Assembly: GCF_030445035.2 (NCBI RefSeq)
Contig: NC_080673.1
Coordinates: forward strand, 183,315,216-183,379,215
Length of the DNA stretch: 64,000 nucleotides
Origin: Dasypus novemcinctus
Taxonomy: Eukaryota; Chordata; Mammalia; Cingulata; Dasypodidae
Direction: 5' to 3'
Below the pieces are notes generated by a model. It did not search any database. It saw only the letters and a program-made list of their open reading frames with translations, and was not told where the DNA came from. Below are positions 57,401-64,000 of the stretch, in pieces (position 1 is the stretch's first letter; each line of letters starts with the position of its first letter). The position numbers and the translations under genes were made by a program.

Positions 57401-58002
57401 CTGAGAACCACAAAAAATTAATTATTTAATTATAGTAGTAAGTTTACAGAGAACTTTATCTTGTCTGGGAGGCAGGGGAGGCTGGTGTTAGAACAGAAAT
57501 CTGAAGGAGGAGTTGAAATTAGTAAGGCAAAGGGATGAGTGGAAGTCAGAGGGAGCAGCATGAGCAAGAGCCCTGCAGTAGAAAGGTATCTGACCAGTCC
57601 AAGATGAAAACCATGTGCTCTGAGCCCAACAGCAGCAGGGGGAACAGGGGAAAGAGAGACTGGAAAGGTAACAGGGGTCAGAGGACACAGAGCCACCCAG
57701 CCCTGGTTAAGAATGTGGGTCATTATCCAAAAATAAGTGAAAAGTCATGAAAGAGGAATAAAATGATCACTTCTAGGTACTCAATGAAGTCAGTGAATGA
57801 AAAAAAAAAATCAGTGGTTGAAGGGCCACAATTTGATCTTGTGGGAACTTAGATAAATCACAAAGGAAGTATTCTTGAGTCTGTTATTCTGCAATAAAAG
57901 AAGGAAGAGATAATTGTCATAATTCTTACCTTTCCATCAAAGAAATGATGGTTAAACATGTTATAATGGCAAAAGCTATCTTCCATATAAAACTGTGAAT
58001 AC
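33342..58002 (-). CDS. ZCCHC4: rRNA N6-adenosine methyltransferase ZCCHC4 (partial, last eight coding exons)
   Basis: ZCCHC4 installs m6A on 28S rRNA in the nucleolus using S-adenosylmethionine. Minus-strand segments 58002-57930, 54148-53998, 52384-52284, 42498-42377, 41765-41690, 39043-38992, 37997-37853 and 33477-33342 join to 856 nt: one base of a split Arg codon, 284 codons and TAA. They correspond to human residues 230-513, as I remember them. Visible elements: the methyltransferase-fold residues [20 protein letters not shown], the catalytic DPPF motif (54082-54071), Cys/His zinc-binding pairs across exons 41765-37853, a CX2CX4HX4C knuckle (37926-37885) and a basic C-terminal tail ending AHQYLCS. 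No disruption is seen. The N-terminal GRF-type zinc finger and C2H2 region lie on exons beyond the right edge. One splice donor (41690) sits inside a SINE TSD. Confidence 0.97.
34063..34488 (+). mobile_element. DAS-type SINE, full length
   Basis: GGGGAAGGAGACGTGGCTCA head, GGGTTCAATCGCC B box, body, G-run and AAATAAATAA tail. Imperfect TSD near GACTACCATCA / GATTACCTTCA. ZCCHC4 last intron. Confidence 0.88.
35060..36455. other. ZCCHC4 intron interior: nothing recognised
   Basis: A/T-rich unique-looking intron without a nameable feature. Confidence 0.55.
36470..36891 (+). mobile_element. DAS-type SINE, full length
   Basis: GGAAGCGGATGTCGCTCAAC head. A perfect 11-bp TSD AGAGTAAATTA (36459-36469, 36892-36902). 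Its 3' end carries a 19-bp tandem duplication of GGGGAGAGAAATAAATTT. Confidence 0.93.
37150..37245 (+). repeat. MIR fragment
   Basis: GTAACTATGTGACTTTAGGC...TTAATAAAATGAGAGAACTC matches the MIR core. Confidence 0.55.
37490..37790 (+). repeat. L2 3' part
   Basis: TAAATTGTAGCTCCTCAAAAGT with upstream T/C-rich sequence fits the L2 3' region, next to the ZCCHC4 knuckle exon. Confidence 0.45.
37853..37997 (-). CDS. ZCCHC4: ZCCHC4 CCHC-knuckle exon
   Basis: 145 nt encoding (S)[17 protein letters not shown] then the CX2CX4HX4C knuckle [14 protein letters not shown], through SANK. The donor is AA|GTTAGT. The choice is confirmed because it restores the frame into the last exon (K-AVSKQ). Confidence 0.93.
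38056..38439 (-). mobile_element. Trimeric tRNA-derived SINE
   Basis: Three tRNA-like units head-to-tail on the minus strand, heads near 38439, 38262 and 38154. The A/T tail is at 38056-38080. The 12-bp repeat CATTAACTTTTA at 38044-38055 recurs at 38567-38578, beyond the later U13 insertion, and marks one original insertion site. Confidence 0.8.
38457..38564 (-). pseudogene. SNORD13: U13 (SNORD13) snoRNA retrocopy
   Basis: On the minus strand it begins GATCCTTTTGTGGTTCAT and ends CCCGTCTGATGTGG, matching U13 snoRNA over about 105 nt with scattered substitutions. A C-box-like ATGATGA and a D-box CTGA are still present. Nine As follow (38456-38448), and an 8-bp TSD CCCATTAA flanks it (38440-38447 and 38565-38572). 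This makes it an L1-type retrocopy rather than a native gene. It inserted at the 5' edge of a SINE within a ZCCHC4 intron, on the ZCCHC4 strand. Confidence 0.85.
38992..39043 (-). CDS. ZCCHC4: ZCCHC4 exon [13 protein letters not shown]
   Basis: 52 nt encoding [17 protein letters not shown] plus one base of Ser. Acceptor TTTTTGTAG, donor T|GTAAGT. Confidence 0.95.
39545..39821 (+). mobile_element. 5'-truncated L1 3' end
   Basis: L1 3' UTR features (GGGGGTATATGGGAACCTC, TAATGTAACATTTTTTATG) and an A-rich tail. Perfect 12-bp TSD AAACATCAATGA (39533-39544, 39822-39833). Confidence 0.88.
39941..40316 (-). mobile_element. DAS-type SINE, full length
   Basis: Minus-strand copy of the GGAAACGGACTTTGGCCCAG subfamily. 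TSD CTGTACTGTT / CTGTACTATT around it. ZCCHC4 intron. Confidence 0.92.
40725..40870 (+). repeat. MIR SINE
   Basis: CCTCATCTGTAAAAAGTGGA ... GGGCTGTTGTGAGGATTAAA ... GACTGGCACATAAAAAGTGC: clear MIR 3' half. Confidence 0.85.
41236..41676 (+). mobile_element. DAS-type SINE inserted at ZCCHC4 splice donor
   Basis: AGGAAGTAGATTTGGCTCAA head and a long A-rich tail. The TSDs AAGAAAACTAAACC (41222-41235) and AAGAAAACTATACC (41677-41690) differ at one base. The right TSD includes the donor and last base of the ZCCHC4 exon. Confidence 0.95.
41690..41765 (-). CDS. ZCCHC4: ZCCHC4 zinc-region exon with SINE at its donor
   Basis: 76 nt encoding (R)[20 protein letters not shown] and SCTSK, with six cysteines. 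Acceptor TTCATTTAG. The donor is the weak AAG|GTATAG, which lies inside the TSD of the SINE at 41236-41676. Confidence 0.95.
41902..42256 (-). mobile_element. DAS-type SINE (second subfamily)
   Basis: Minus-strand GGGGAAGTGGATGTGGCTCA head at 42256 and a T-run at 41902. Perfect 12-bp TSD CCAAATTTAAAA (41890-41901, 42257-42268). Its body differs from the CG-rich subfamily. Confidence 0.9.
42377..42498 (-). CDS. ZCCHC4: ZCCHC4 exon [13 protein letters not shown]
   Basis: 122 nt encoding [20 protein letters not shown] through EEGY plus two bases of Arg. Acceptor TTTCTAG, donor AG|GTAAGA. It lies about 9.8 kb from the next exon upstream. Confidence 0.95.
42836..43211 (+). mobile_element. DAS-type SINE, full length
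   Basis: GGGAAACGGACTTTGGCCCA head. Perfect 15-bp TSD AAGAATTTAGCTTTT (42821-42835, 43212-43226). It is among the least diverged copies here. Confidence 0.96.
43390..43565 (+). repeat. MIR SINE
   Basis: GGAGCCAGACAGTGGTTCTG ... GTGATCTTAGGCAAATG ... TAAAACACTTAGCTCAGG fits the MIR order. Confidence 0.7.
43825..44580 (+). repeat. MER5A-like hAT, split by family B LTR
   Basis: Left half AATCAGCAACATCAGCATC...TTAGAAATGCAAACACTTGG and right half TAATAAATCAGACAACTTGA...AAGTTTGAGAACCGCTGC are the two parts of one MER5A-like element around 43904-44475. Confidence 0.7.
43904..44475 (+). mobile_element. Solo-LTR-like element, family B copy 2
   Basis: Homologous to 30096-30717 along its length. The MER5A halves around it fix its ends. 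Flanking 5 bp GGCCC / GGTCC fit a 5-bp TSD, as expected of ERVL/MaLR elements. No internal coding. Confidence 0.75.
44581..47475. other. ZCCHC4 large intron: few features
   Basis: An antisense L2 end is recognisable near 46380-46450 (CAACAAACATTTATTATGCA) and MIR-like sequence near 47180-47290. Otherwise nothing recognised. Confidence 0.5.
47680..48115 (+). mobile_element. L1 3' UTR end
   Basis: TTCATTAATTGTAACAAATG, CCACACTAATGAAAGATGTT, GTATGGGAATCCCCC and an A-rich tail are the standard order of an L1 3' end. Confidence 0.75.
48961..49357 (+). mobile_element. DAS-type SINE, full length
   Basis: CACAAGTGGACTTGGCTCAA head and a poly(A) tail. Perfect 16-bp TSD AGAAACTGAATTAATA (48945-48960, 49358-49373). 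Confidence 0.95.
49380..49452. repeat. (GGAA/GGGA)n microsatellite
   Basis: Purine run of GGAAGGGAGGGAGGGAGA type just after the SINE TSD. Confidence 0.9.
50218..50376 (-). repeat. MIR-type repeat, antisense
   Basis: ACTATCTCATATAATACTCA then GTAGATATTATTACTATGC and AGCAGATAAGGTC: reverse MIR order. Confidence 0.55.
50388..50617 (-). mobile_element. Dimeric tRNA-derived SINE
   Basis: Two tRNA-like units on the minus strand within one perfect 11-bp TSD CAGATCCTTTT (50377-50387, 50618-50628), so both units arrived together. Poly(A) end on the left. Confidence 0.88.
50620..52280. other. ZCCHC4 intron: old repeats only
   Basis: An old LINE-like motif at 51000-51340 (TTTATGGCAGTGTTATTTAT) and a MER5A-like segment at 51960-52150 (TCAGAATCACCTGGGAAGCA). 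Otherwise nothing recognised. Confidence 0.45.
52284..52384 (-). CDS. ZCCHC4: ZCCHC4 exon [11 protein letters not shown]
   Basis: 101 nt encoding [20 protein letters not shown] through SFCMLDYQ. Acceptor CATTAG, donor CAG|GTAGAG. The residue before MLDYQ is Cys here, Gln in the human protein as I remember it. Confidence 0.95.
52476..52523. repeat. 24-bp tandem duplication
   Basis: Two copies, period 24, of AGTGCA(T/A)TTGTCCAATAAA plus CTTAA, about 90 bp upstream of a ZCCHC4 exon acceptor. Confidence 0.9.
52680..52762. repeat. A-rich simple repeat
   Basis: AAAAAG/AAAAT-rich run followed by (AAAC)n. Confidence 0.85.
52965..53190 (-). repeat. MIR-type repeat, antisense
   Basis: GCCAAGCACTATGCTAGG, CCCTTTTTACAGATGGGG, AATGGCAGAGCCAGATTTCA: reverse MIR order. 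Confidence 0.75.
53640..53755 (+). repeat. L2 3' end
   Basis: CATGAGGGCAGAGATTTGTG and GTAGTAGACACTAGGTAAAT with TTTATTGAA are L2 terminal landmarks. Confidence 0.7.
53998..54148 (-). CDS. ZCCHC4: ZCCHC4 catalytic exon (DPPF)
   Basis: 151 nt encoding [20 protein letters not shown] then [20 protein letters not shown] through EGQSQ. The DPPF tetrad, the N6-methyltransferase signature, is intact at 54082-54071. Acceptor GTTCCAG, donor G|GTGTAT. Confidence 0.96.
54150..56980. other. ZCCHC4 intron: few features
   Basis: An antisense L2 end near 54487-54580 (AATTCAACAAACAG...CTAGGAACACAAAG) and L2-like C/T-rich sequence 56286-56660. Otherwise nothing recognised. Confidence 0.5.
56982..57090 (+). 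mobile_element. Monomeric tRNA-derived SINE
   Basis: GGGGAGCACATATAGCTTAA head, GGGATTCAATTCCCC, then an (AAAAAG)n tail. Confidence 0.83.
57425..57780 (-). repeat. L2 body, antisense
   Basis: Purine-rich AGCATGAGCAAGAGCCCTGC ... CAGAGCCACCCAGCCCTGG fits reversed L2. The 97-residue frame on the minus strand through it is not a gene. Confidence 0.45.
57930..58002 (-). CDS. ZCCHC4: ZCCHC4 exon with YSQFYMED segment
   Basis: 73 nt encoding (R)[20 protein letters not shown] and FDGK. Acceptor TTTTACAG, donor AAG|GTAAGA. It is the most 5' exon found; no earlier exon is recognisable out to 64000. Confidence 0.95.
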
Positions 58003-58099
58003 CTGTAAAATAATTGTTTTAATACTGGAGTTACTTGACCAGTCACAGCTTTACATTAAATAAATATAAACCAAATTTTAAAACTAGGAAATCACACCT

Positions 58100-59185
58100 T
58101 TAATAAAACGAATTTCATCATTCTTTAGTTTTTTAAAATAGAGAATCTTTTCAACAATCCCAGGGCATCTTCAACAGAGGATGGATAATGAGCTTAAATT
58201 ACTTTTTCCAAGTTTCACAAACCCATGGCAAAACTATAGAATATACAAAACACATACATAAAATACATATATAAAATACACATGTACTTATGGACCAAAG
58301 ATTATACTTAAATAGTCAGGATGCTGGTAGATTATTAAGCAATTTAGGCTTGAGAAGAATTGGCAATTAAAACACCTCTCTCATAGTTATTAATTTTAAG
58401 GAAAACACTGAATCAACTTTTCTGCTGAACAGCTTTTGTTTTCTCCTGAAGTTAACAAAAAAGTACTTAATACATAAAAATCTTGTTTATGCAAAGATTT
58501 TCTTGTCTAATGTAGATCTGCTTAATAAAATATGCTTGTCAATACAGAAGGAAAAAACACATGCCATTTCATATTTACTGAATTAGTGTTAGGAAAAAAA
58601 GGATGTTTATTTACTGATAGAATTATTTTATTCTTCTAACATACTATTTTAAAATGCCATCAATAATGAATGAGAGTACTAGCTTTGGGTATTAACATTT
58701 TATAAATTTTTGCTAATCTGCTAGATAAAATTAATATATTATGGTTTAAATTTGCATTTATCTGATTACTTGAAAGACGGAACTTTTTCATTTTCCAATT
58801 ACATTTGTATAGTTCATATGTTTTGCCTATTATGCATAAGGGTCTTAATATATTTCTTGCTAATTTCTGAGTTCTTCAAATAATATAGAAACCTCTTTGC
58901 GTTCTCAATAGGATTTGAACTGTCACAATTTTGTTATGTACAATTCACATATGTACCACAGTATTCTTCTATGGAATTCATAACCTAGTGGAATTACTGA
59001 GAAAAAAAAATCAGGGACACATTGTTACTTATAGGATTTCTTAAACAAATCATGACAGCAGCACTTCTTTGCTTCTATTACTCACATTCATCCACTACGA
59101 TCTATAAATGACTCACCATCACTGGTGAATACTTAGAATAATGGGCAACTCTGGTTAATCCTCTTCCTATTACACTGTGGTTAAT
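58100..59185. other. ZCCHC4 intron: nothing recognised
   Basis: A/T-rich. The upstream ZCCHC4 exons expected next are not present here. Confidence 0.6.
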
Positions 59186-59189
59186 ACCA

Positions 59190-59430
59190 CAGGCACTTTC
59201 ATCAGGATGTTCTAGCTTCCAGCTCTGGGGCTTTCATTTATTAGATGTGTAATCTTAGTGAGATATTCAACGTCTCTGAACCTTAGTTTCTTCATCTACA
59301 AACTAGGGATAATGATAGCTTCTAACCCTAGGGCTTGGCAAGAATAAATAAAATAATATATGTAAACTGCTTAATATAATGTCAGCTACATGGTATATAC
59401 TCAAAGGTTAAGTATCAATATTCTTAATAT
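59190..59430 (+). repeat. MIR SINE
   Basis: GAACCTTAGTTTCTTCATCT ... ACTAGGGATAATGATAGC ... ACTGCTTAATATAATGTCAG matches MIR. Confidence 0.8.
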
Positions 59431-59601
59431 TAGCTATAAAGATGTATCTTATTACTCCTAATATTAGAAATTACATTATATCCAACCAAAATTTTCCCTC
59501 TTATAATCTAAATCCATTTCTACTTGTTCTTTATAGATGGAAAAACAGCTGTTCACCATCCAGTACACAGTATCTCTAGGTATCATTTAAGATACTGTAG
59601 G

Positions 59602-59803
59602 AGTGTTATTGGGGGGAGAGTGGTGGGGTGAGGGCGAATGGGGACCTCATTTTTTTTAATGTAATATCTTTTTTAAAAAATGAATAAATTGAGTAGAATT
59701 TGAAAAAAAAAACTACATATTTTCCATGTGTAACACATGACACACTTAGATTTTTTTAAAAATAAACATTACCAGAAAATCTAAAAAAAAAAAAAAAAAA
59801 AAG
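59602..59803 (+). mobile_element. L1 3' end with probable 3' transduction
   Basis: A perfect 13-bp TSD AAGATACTGTAGG (59589-59601, 59804-59816) brackets three parts. First an L1 3' end with its own AATAAA (59683-59688) and A-run (59703-59712). Then about 70 bp of non-L1 sequence with a second AATAAA (59761-59766). Last a final poly(A) (59783-59802). This is the layout of an L1 readthrough transduction. Confidence 0.85.
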
Positions 59804-59819
59804 AAGATACTGTAGGTAA

Positions 59820-61195
59820 GCATGTCTGCTGATTTCAAAAACATAAATTTGTACTAAAGAAATAAAGAGTTTGGAAGAATCAGAAAATATATAAACTATA
59901 TATTTAAATTAATGAACATTCTAGAACCTGTGGGACAATATTAATTACCATTAATAAACAAGTATGTCTTCTAATTAACTAAATTCCAAATAACTGATAA
60001 AAGAATATCATTACAAATACACTCACAGGTCAAAGATTATTAGAAAGTTTTCTCCTCTTTTGTATTGCATCATGAGTGTGAGCAAAGGAAAATATAATCC
60101 CTTTTTTATTATGTTGCTACTTCCTATTTTTTTATTGCTTCACAAAGATACAACAGTCATTTAAAAATTAAAAACAAATCTTAAATGGCATAAAATTCAA
60201 CACAATACACCTGTCCAAAACACTCTGCAGAGCCAGAAAGAAAAAGTCAAGATTTCAGTTCCAAGTTTTGTCAAACACAAAGAAGGGAATATAATTATTC
60301 ATATATTAAATTATGAAAAATCACTCAACATTGCCCTCTTAAAATGAAATTGGCCACAAAGAATTATTCTCGTCATTGGATAAGGCAAACAAAACCAATC
60401 AGGAATGCACAAACTTGGAAACTGCTCAAAAGGACCTTCATTTAATTTGGCCATTCATTTTCTTTAAATGAGAATCAGTTACCAAGTGTGAAACATGCTT
60501 TACACACAGGAAATGTAATCAAGAACTGAATAAAATTAGTTCATGAGATGAACCTAAGAAATTCTTTTTTTTCTTAATAACTGAATTTGGATGTGGTTTG
60601 CCAAATAGAGTTTCACATCTTTCATGCTAAAATTAGAGCATACAGAAATCCATCTTAACAAATGTTAACTTCATAAACTTTACCCCCAGGAAAGAATATT
60701 TATAGCATGTTTACATAAAACAGTGGCATAGAGGCAGCTCTCTGCAGCCGTATATAAACCTTCTGTAGGGCCAACAGTAAACCAAAGTCAGAGTGGCAAA
60801 AGTAGCTTTTCATTGCCACACTGCACCACACAAGAATTTTTTCCTGAATAACTATCTTTGTGAGAAACAGCCTCGGTCAATCACACACTTCATTATATCA
60901 CAAACACAGGCAACAAACTGAGTTCAATGTTGATACATATGAGCTTAAAAAAAACAAGTTCTCTCTTAATATTCAATGTTGACCTTTTACAGGACTCAGG
61001 TAACAATGGACAACATTATCAAAGAAATAAGACACTATCCCCCAATAGGACACTATCAGCTTGTCTATTCATATCATACCAACAGAGGTTTATATAAATG
61101 AAAAGAAAATAAGTAGCAATATATTTAATAAGCTATAGAATGATGTAATAAGATATATATAAAGTATTAAGAATGGCAAATGGTAGGCCATTAGT
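59820..61195. other. ZCCHC4 intron: nothing recognised
   Basis: No gene, RNA or nameable repeat. Confidence 0.55.
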
Positions 61196-61396
61196 GGTGG
61201 CAATTGCTATTATAATTCCTTGACTCAAATATCCACATCTCCCTACTCCCTACCCTGATTAGGAGACTTCAACTACAGGCTAAAAAAGGTAAAACTACAA
61301 AGTATTACATTAAAGACAAATAGTTAAGAGGCCAAGTGTATCTTTCCAATTAAAAGCAATTCAGGGTAAACAACCAATGGGAAAAAATCACAAGGA

Positions 61397-61792
61397 GGGA
61401 AGTAGACGAGGCTCAGCTGATAGAGTGTACACCTACCATATGGGAGGATCAAGGGTTGGATACCAAGGGCCTCCTGACCCACGTGGTGAGCTGCCACATG
61501 CAAGGAGTATGGTGCCATGCAGGGGCGCCCCCATGTGGGGGTGCCCCACGTGCAAGGAGTGCACCCTGCAAGGAGAGCCACCCTGCATGAAAAAACTGCA
61601 GCCTGACCAGTGCCACACACATGGAGAGCTGACACAGCAAGATGACATAACAAAAAAGAGACACAGTTTCCCAGTACCACTGAGGGTGTAAGCGGACACA
61701 GAAGAACACACAGCCAGTAGACACAGAGAGCAGACAATGGGGTGGGGCGGGGGGGGGGGAGTGAAATAAATAAAATAAATCTTAAAAAAAAT
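61397..61792 (+). mobile_element. DAS-type SINE, full length
   Basis: GGGAAGTAGACGAGGCTCAG head, G-run and AAATAAATAA tail. Perfect 10-bp TSD ATCACAAGGA (61387-61396, 61793-61802). It sits inside L1 ORF2. Confidence 0.93.
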
Positions 61793-62668
61793 ATCACAAG
61801 GAAAATCAGGAAACATCTTGAGACGAATGATTGAAAACCCAGCATACCAAAATTTATGGGATTCAGCAAAGGCAGTACTTTAGAGGGAAATTTATAACAG
61901 TAAACGAACATTTAAAAAAGAAGAAAGATCTCAAATCAGAAACCTAACCTTTCACTTGGAGGAACCAGAAAAAGAAGAGCAAACCAAGCCCAGAATGAGA
62001 AAAAGAAAGGAAATAAAGATTAGAGCAGAGATAAAAGAAAAAGAGAAAAGAAAAACAGACAACAGAACCAAATTATGGGTCTTTGACAAAATCAATAAAA
62101 TTGACAAAATTTTAGCTATACTAACAAAAAAACAAAGAGGAACACACAACTAAAATCAGAAACAAAAGGAAGGACATTATTATCAACCTTACAGAAACAA
62201 AAAGAACTATAAGGGGATACAATAAGCAATGGTCTGCCAACAAATTAGATAACCTAGATGAAAGGGACAAATTCCAGAAGTATACATATGACTATACCGA
62301 CTCAAGAAGAAATACAGGATCTCAACACACTAATAACAAGTAAAGAGATCGAATCAGTAATCAAAAACCACCCAAAAAAGAAATGTCCAGGGCCAGATGG
62401 CTTCAATGTTGAATTTTACCAAACAAGTCAAGAAGAATTAACACTAATCTTCTCAAAAAGTTCCAAAAATTGGGAGGGAATACTTCTTAATTCATTCTAT
62501 GAGGCCAGCATCACTATAATAGTAAAACCTGGTAAAGATATCACAAGAAAAGAAAATTACAGAGCGATATCCTTATGAACAGATGTATAGCTCTTCAACA
62601 AAATACTAGCAAACCAAACTCATTAAAGGGATTATACATCATGAATGCAAAGGCAGTTCAAAATAAAA

Positions 62669-62826
62669 ACATCCACCACAATGATGAAAGAGGTTGTTGA
62701 TGTGGGAGGAGTGAGGTGGGTGGGTGTGGGGTATATGGGAACCCTTTATACTTTTTAATGTAACATTTTTTTTGTGATCTATGTATCTTCAAAAAAATAC
62801 AATAAAAAGAAAAATTTTGTTTAAAA
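62669..62826 (+). mobile_element. Nested 5'-truncated L1 3' end
   Basis: L1 3' UTR end (GGGTATATGGGAACCC, TAATGTAACATTTTTTTTG) placed inside L1 ORF2. The ORF2 sequence resumes after it (CATCAATCAATGTAAGACAT). TSD about AAAAACATC(C)A / AAAAACCATCA. Confidence 0.8.
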
Positions 62827-63639
62827 ACCATCAATCAATGTAAGACATCACATTAGTAGAATGAAGGGAAAAAACACATGGCTGTATCATTTAATGCAGA
62901 AAAGACATTTGACAAAAACCAGTACACTTCCTTGATAAAAAACACTCAGAAAAAGAAAAAGAAGGGAACATCCTTAACATGGCAAGTAAGGGGCAAATAT
63001 GAGTAACTCAAGTTAACATCATACTCAATCGTGAAGACCAAAAGCTTTTCCCCTTAGACCCGGAACAAGACAAGGACATCCATTACTCAACATGTACTAG
63101 AAGTTCTGACCAGAGCAATCAGACAAAAAAAAAAAGAGAAATAAAAAGCAACCAAATGGGAAAGGAAGAAGTAAATCGCTTTTTGCAGATGACATGATCC
63201 TAAATATACAAATTCCGAAGAATCTACAAGAAAGCTATTAGAGCTAATAAATACATTCAACAGTGGTGGGGTACAAGATCAACACACACAAATTAGTGGT
63301 GTTTCCAGTAATGAATACTAGTAATGACCTATATAAAAAAGAAATCAAGAAAACAATTCCATTTATAATAACAACTAAGAGAATCAAATATCTAGGAATA
63401 AATTTATTCAAGAATATAGAGGACTTATACACAGAAAACTACAACTCACTGCTGAGAAAAAAATTAAAGAAATCTTAAATAAATCGAAAATTATCTCATG
63501 GTCATGGGTCATAAGATTTGATATCCTTAAGATGTCAATTATACACAAAGTAGATTACAGATTCAACAAAATCCTAATCAAAGCTACAGCATTTCTTTGC
63601 AGAAACAAAAAGCCAATCATCAAATTCATATGGAAAGGC

Positions 63640-64000
63640 TCTTCTTGTAAGCAGCCCAAGGTGGTATCTGAAAAAGGTTCACTAGTTACCTGACCCAGAA
63701 AAAAAACAAAAAATCATGCAAATCAAGAGGTTCAACTCTTCGTGTTCACTTTAAGAATACCCATGAAACTGCCCAGATCATCGAAGATATGAATATTTGC
63801 ACAGCCACCAAGTATCTGAAAGATGTCACCTTACAGAAGCAGTGTGTGCCATTCTGTCATTAATGGTGGCATTACTAAGTGTGCCCAGGCCAAACAGTGC
63901 AGCTGGATACAGGGATGGTGGCCCAAAATGAGTGCTGAATTTTTGTTGCACATGCTTAAAAAATACAGAAAGTAAAATTAAGGGCTTAGATGTAGATTCT
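63640..64000 (+). pseudogene. RPL17: RPL17 processed pseudogene (runs off window)
   Basis: Intronless copy of ribosomal protein L17 mRNA. Part of the 5' UTR is present (from about 63640). The start codon has become AAG at 63674, and the fourth codon is TAG. Long matches to RPL17 follow: [16 protein letters not shown]-like, [15 protein letters not shown]-like and AEFLLHMLK-like. A frameshift lies near 63858, where the RRYNGG region is scrambled. It abuts L1 ORF2 sequence, so it inserted into or next to an L1. Not functional. The rest lies beyond the right edge. Confidence 0.92.

Larger units (their letters stand above)
61250..63640 (+). mobile_element. L1 ORF2 remnant, interrupted twice
   Basis: Left limit uncertain. 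Frames match L1 ORF2 between endonuclease and reverse transcriptase: NNQWEKIT, split by the SINE at 61397; EEPEKEEQTKPR; KINKIDKILAILTKKQRG; KKCPGPDGFNVEFYQ; NSFYEASITIIVKPGKD; later NAEKTFDKN-like and FIWKGS-like. Many stops and frameshifts; inactive. Nested in it are a SINE and an L1 3' end, and the RPL17 pseudogene adjoins its right end. Confidence 0.9.

Noticed and set aside
61324-61911. 195-residue minus-strand frame and similar frames at 27.3, 34.1, 36.5, 41.3, 42.9 and 49.0 kb
   Set aside because: All are antisense or sense translations of DAS-type SINE bodies, repeating the same CV/GAPL-like phrases in every copy.
62258-62578. Reverse-transcriptase-like frame of 106 residues
   Set aside because: Real L1 ORF2 homology but only a remnant, broken on both sides; annotated as a mobile element, not a gene.
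58100-63600. Earlier ZCCHC4 exons (residues before 230)
   Set aside because: I looked for the LLLDIDFR and FLVDLLSALGF-type segments on the minus strand and found none; they must lie beyond 64000.
1-64000. CRISPR arrays, operons, riboswitches or prophage-type systems
   Set aside because: This is vertebrate intron/intergenic DNA. Periodic repeats seen are the LTR tandem blocks and simple microsatellites.

Overview
This is a mammalian nuclear genomic window, almost certainly from an armadillo (Dasypus novemcinctus or a close cingulate). The species call rests on many copies of the armadillo tRNA-derived DAS-type SINEs, most with poly(A)-like tails and clean target-site duplications (TSDs). The unique sequence is two neighbouring genes, both on the minus strand, in the same head-to-tail order as on human 4p15.2: ZCCHC4 (right half, 5' end beyond the right edge) and ANAPC4 (left quarter, 3' end beyond the left edge). 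On the minus strand the order is ZCCHC4, about 8 kb of intergenic DNA, a CpG island, then ANAPC4.

ANAPC4: one probable 5' UTR exon plus 17 coding exons, residues 1-439 of a protein of about 808. Every exon was placed by translation and by AG/GT splice sites. All phases join without a stop or frameshift. ZCCHC4: the last eight coding exons, 284 codons plus stop, corresponding to human residues 230-513. They include the catalytic DPPF motif, the cysteine/histidine-rich zinc region and the CCHC knuckle. It too is intact. The products work in unrelated processes: APC/C ubiquitin ligase scaffolding, and N6-adenosine methylation of 28S rRNA.

Layout: 1-24,962 ANAPC4 exons 18 to 2 with repeat-filled introns, including a 934-bp solo LTR at 6,450-7,383; 24,760-25,430 CpG-island promoter; 25,430-33,341 intergenic DNA made largely of SINEs, L2 and LTR-like repeats; 33,342-58,002 ZCCHC4 exons and introns; 58,003-64,000 the next upstream ZCCHC4 intron, which ends in an L1 carrying a nested SINE and L1 tail and, at its end, an RPL17 processed pseudogene.

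I found no undescribed multi-gene system. The most notable signals are retrotransposition products. These are a SINE whose TSD spans and copies a ZCCHC4 splice donor, an L1 3' end with a probable 3' transduction, a U13 (SNORD13) snoRNA retrocopy placed on the edge of a trimeric SINE, a CpG-rich solo LTR with two tandem-repeat blocks, and a perfect 16-bp hairpin downstream of the first ANAPC4 coding exon. Repeat family names are recognised from memory; no database search was possible.
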